A stretch of 18,737 bases of DNA. It comes from an uncultured Lachnospiraceae bacterium (GTDB taxonomy: Bacteria; Bacillota; Clostridia; Lachnospirales; Lachnospiraceae). The position numbers and the translations under genes were made by a program. Shown here one piece after another: positions 17,201 through 18,737 of this stretch (its first letter is position 1; every line of letters begins with the position of its first letter). Location of the stretch: the NCBI GenBank assembly GCA_934434905.1, contig CAKSAI010000030.1, positions 1-18,737 on the forward strand. The letters are read 5' to 3'. The notes under the pieces are model-generated. The model saw only the letters and a list, made by a program, of their open reading frames with translations, was not told the DNA's origin and did not search any database.

Positions 17201-18737
17201 AGTTTACAAGCCCCAGTATGCAGGGGAGGATACGGATACTTTTACAAAGACATTTTCCGTGGATCTGTCAACATATCATATCTTTGATTTTTATCCGTAC
17301 ACAAAGAATGTATCCGGAAGGTTCTCCCTGAAGGTATCGGTGGCAGGACAGGAAAAGATATTGCTGGATCAGGTGGAAGGCTTTGACAGGTACTGTTACC
17401 GCTTTGACCTTGCTGAATTTGGTATAGGACAGCAGGATGTCACAGTGACCATGATCTCCGAGGGAAGAAACAGAGGATTTGCGGTCACCCGCATGATGTT
17501 TGTCAAGGATACGGAGTACGATGGCAAGAGCGATCTGGCAGGGTTGACATATACTACCAATGCGTTGGTGGATCAAGCCGGAGGGCTTATCATCACCAAT
17601 CCGGATGATATGTCAGGGATGTCAGAGACGACATATTCTCTGGGCGAGTTTGATCCGAGAGATTATAAAGAGATTGAAGTGGTGTCTGGCCTTACCATGG
17701 AGATGAACGGCAAGTATGCCATAGAGGCCAAGATATACAAAGAAGGAACGGCGATGCCGGTTTATACGCTGGATAAAACGCTGATCTTTACGGAGACACC
17801 CACAAGAATTCCTCTTGGTTCTTTCCCAGGCGGGAACGCGGCTTACCGGATGGAGGTCTCCTACTATAGTCATTCCGGGAAGAACATAGATACCATAGCG
17901 GTAGATACAATCCGTTTAAACAGTGACAGGATTGCAAAGACGGTCAATGTTGTGAGACGAGATGAGACAGAAGGCAATGTGCTGGACGGATGGAAGAGCA
18001 ACTGGGCGTTTGCAGATAGCGACGGATATATCATAAATACAAATCCGGATCAGGCCTATGGCAGCATTTATTACGAGAATCTGACGGTTGACCTTGATCG
18101 GACGCCGATCTTGCGCTTTTTCGTCAGTGACGTAAAAAACCATACCGCTTATACATTGAAGGTCAATGATGGAACATTCGCGGAGGATATATTGCTGGCG
18201 GTGCAGACGGATGTGCCGGGAAGCTATGAGGTGAATCTTCGCGACCGTTTAAACCGGGGCGGCGTTGTCCGGCTTCGCATGGACTTCTACGTACTGCATG
18301 ATGCTTCTGATCCGGGCGGCGTAAAACTGGACCGTGTGGAGCTTCTTGACGGAAGGACGGCATACGAGAAGGCCAGTGAGCATACGTTTTCCACTACAAT
18401 AAGTGAGAATTTTATGGTAGATCTTGCACAGACGCCGTACGTCAGCGTAAATATTTCTGATCTCACCTATGGCTTCAGCTGGCTGATCTATGTGGAGGAA
18501 AACGGGAAACAGTATGAATTGAAAACAGTGTACGAATCGGTATATGGGAAAATGTACTTCCGAAAGAAGGTGGGATCCTTTAAGTATGATCTGCGGGACA
18601 TACTGCCGGCTGGCGGAGACGTCCGAAACCTGAAGCTGATCATAAAAACAGATGGCGAAGGAACAGAACTTGCTTTCCGGTGGATCCGCCTTACCCAATT
18701 TAACGATGTGGAGGTTCCAAATAGCTGCGCGGTAATC
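14292..18737 (+). CDS. giant multidomain lipoprotein, probably glycan-active or glycan-binding (3' end outside window)
   Basis: The frame is open from ATG 14292 to the window edge: 1482 codons with no stop. The N-terminus is a lipoprotein signal: MKPGKK, a hydrophobic stretch, then VTGC with the acylated cysteine at residue 25, so the protein is exported and membrane-anchored. CGGAGG (14278-14283) is 8 nt upstream. An in-frame ATG at 14253 would add 13 charged residues before the signal and is less likely. Residues about 30-300 look beta-rich. Residues about 310-740 are rich in Trp/Tyr and helix patterns typical of alpha/alpha-barrel carbohydrate enzymes (SDWLDA at 314-319 and 672-677; DDHDWGPYG after the first). 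Residue 390 begins an EF-hand-like loop DENGNGYI. From about 920 onward at least four beta modules of 130-160 residues follow. I do not recognise a named family; enzyme activity is inference. It probably forms an operon with the LacI-type gene. Confidence 0.8.
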   Translation, partial: MKPGKKIIALLLTVAMIGTIPVTGCERKASNVKPEVRLNAKEAYIALKGIQKWRFEKTEEGWKFDGVYATEKGKEEKVFCGTSGKLDENDKLVMSGEYFNVQAAVNENDIGNYVDGMVTDIKVEETEGEKSLLLTGKGFTSRLTASSDDLYITRKITLTVPRDIPIYESEVSFTLRSDLGAFYEYGYILTHANDEEQTPVPYAFPAITSKLTDQRNSEKQYTYTEVMDYYNTSECFKTARRKENINGFMELGVLSTDAELKADTEYTLTERISVKDGRNDSYYDMIGDAREEYSKIYQVPVEQIAAANGNMGVSDWLDAAYGAIRDIVDMRGRPAGDDHDWGPYGYQNGGPEAFGSTDLLKGLIRYAKATGDEETYQFGLTYLKKMITPDENGNGYIMPLNKYYPEEAYADDMYFYRAYSGNGKYSPEDSWDSSQPRIGAFKYYSRVLNIGELGLVTGDEDVQKAFLSLMPLIKKMRGEDFEQAVEWNFDCTPAMDYENGGSGGAAAMWAELMLVAAKTEEDETVKEEYIELAKGAIRRSNEQGFPRSSSLREYPKPESIGYAIRANLELYEMTDEKYYLENALEIYNGIYFYYFADSHPYTYYQTMGYGYACARERWEAFMEMVESIVLVAPILKYTDDTQLLELIYTTENSALWTLPINGYPDGYLGGHSDWLDALYVPFEQPTGAMGDNPTVDGGGMSYLRHSKELYGIGEIFTGVLTFATFADSENSNISIFAYHAATDREINQEEQNFKLFNAAKQKETTILTFDNFKGGTYTVTIDDKVFGAFSDTQLRNGIPYTLEGRAAKSVNVKRTGDGEDAKEWDNTVAGIEASDSVSTRLKLDTNNASHHIIETSISEAFDKDTTTRLVTRMNSAEISHVSNSRIYVRITAVNEDGEAGAPEVFMVEPSNVEVGVLEDFGYTNPQDGSSIEGWSAKAANYSGEIALLSDCNGFKDYPEEASKQPQGYMAVYKPQYAGEDTDTFTKTFSVDLSTYHIFDFYPYTKNVSGRFSLKVSVAGQEKILLDQVEGFDRYCYRFDLAEFGIGQQDVTVTMISEGRNRGFAVTRMMFVKDTEYDGKSDLAGLTYTTNALVDQAGGLIITNPDDMSGMSETTYSLGEFDPRDYKEIEVVSGLTMEMNGKYAIEAKIYKEGTAMPVYTLDKTLIFTETPTRIPLGSFPGGNAAYRMEVSYYSHSGKNIDTIAVDTIRLNSDRIAKTVNVVRRDETEGNVLDGWKSNWAFADSDGYIINTNPDQAYGSIYYENLTVDLDRTPILRFFVSDVKNHTAYTLKVNDGTFAEDILLAVQTDVPGSYEVNLRDRLNRGGVVRLRMDFYVLHDASDPGGVKLDRVELLDGRTAYEKASEHTFSTTISENFMVDLAQTPYVSVNISDLTYGFSWLIYVEENGKQYELKTVYESVYGKMYFRKKVGSFKYDLRDILPAGGDVRNLKLIIKTDGEGTELAFRWIRLTQFNDVEVPNSCAVI

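Overview
The window looks like a chromosomal segment of a Clostridia-class Firmicute, most likely a Lachnospiraceae-type gut anaerobe. The reasons are the gene order rpoB-rpoC ... rpsL-rpsG-fusA-tuf, the Firmicute form of RpsL (insert after residue 17), an RpoC of 1227 residues without the large insertions of E. coli RpoC, strong AGGAGG ribosome binding sites with frequent non-ATG starts, and acidic tails on both RpoB and RpoC. This assignment is inference from protein character; no 16S or marker search was possible. Every gene lies on the + strand.

Left part (1-5962): the 3' two thirds of rpoB run in from the left edge, followed after 19 nt by complete rpoC. An 18-codon reading frame with a good ribosome binding site and then an intrinsic terminator close this transcription unit. 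Middle-left (5963-7910): a 629-residue protein of a family I recognise as DUF4914 sits between rpoC and rpsL. Its sequence shows a P-loop and other motifs laid out as in the PEP carboxykinase/HPr kinase superfamily.

Middle (7963-12725): the str operon begins with a near-ideal promoter (A-tract UP-like element, TTGACA, 17 bp, TATAAT) and a hairpin at the expected 5' end of the mRNA. It holds rpsL, rpsG and fusA, which appear to start with CTG, GTG and TTG respectively. tuf follows with an additional promoter of its own and ends at a 24-bp UUCG hairpin terminator. Together these genes supply the decoding-centre protein S12, the 30S head protein S7 and the two elongation GTPases.

Right part (12725-18737): between the tuf terminator and a second bidirectional terminator lies a short relic of a Bcp-type peroxiredoxin. 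A LacI-family regulator follows, preceded by 21-bp-phased direct repeats. Beyond it is a very large secreted lipoprotein (at least 1482 residues, running off the right edge) with a beta-rich N-terminus, an alpha-helical, probably alpha/alpha-barrel core and several tandem beta modules. The regulator and lipoprotein look like an accessory glycan-related locus next to the housekeeping block. I found no tRNA, rRNA, CRISPR array, insertion sequence or prophage.
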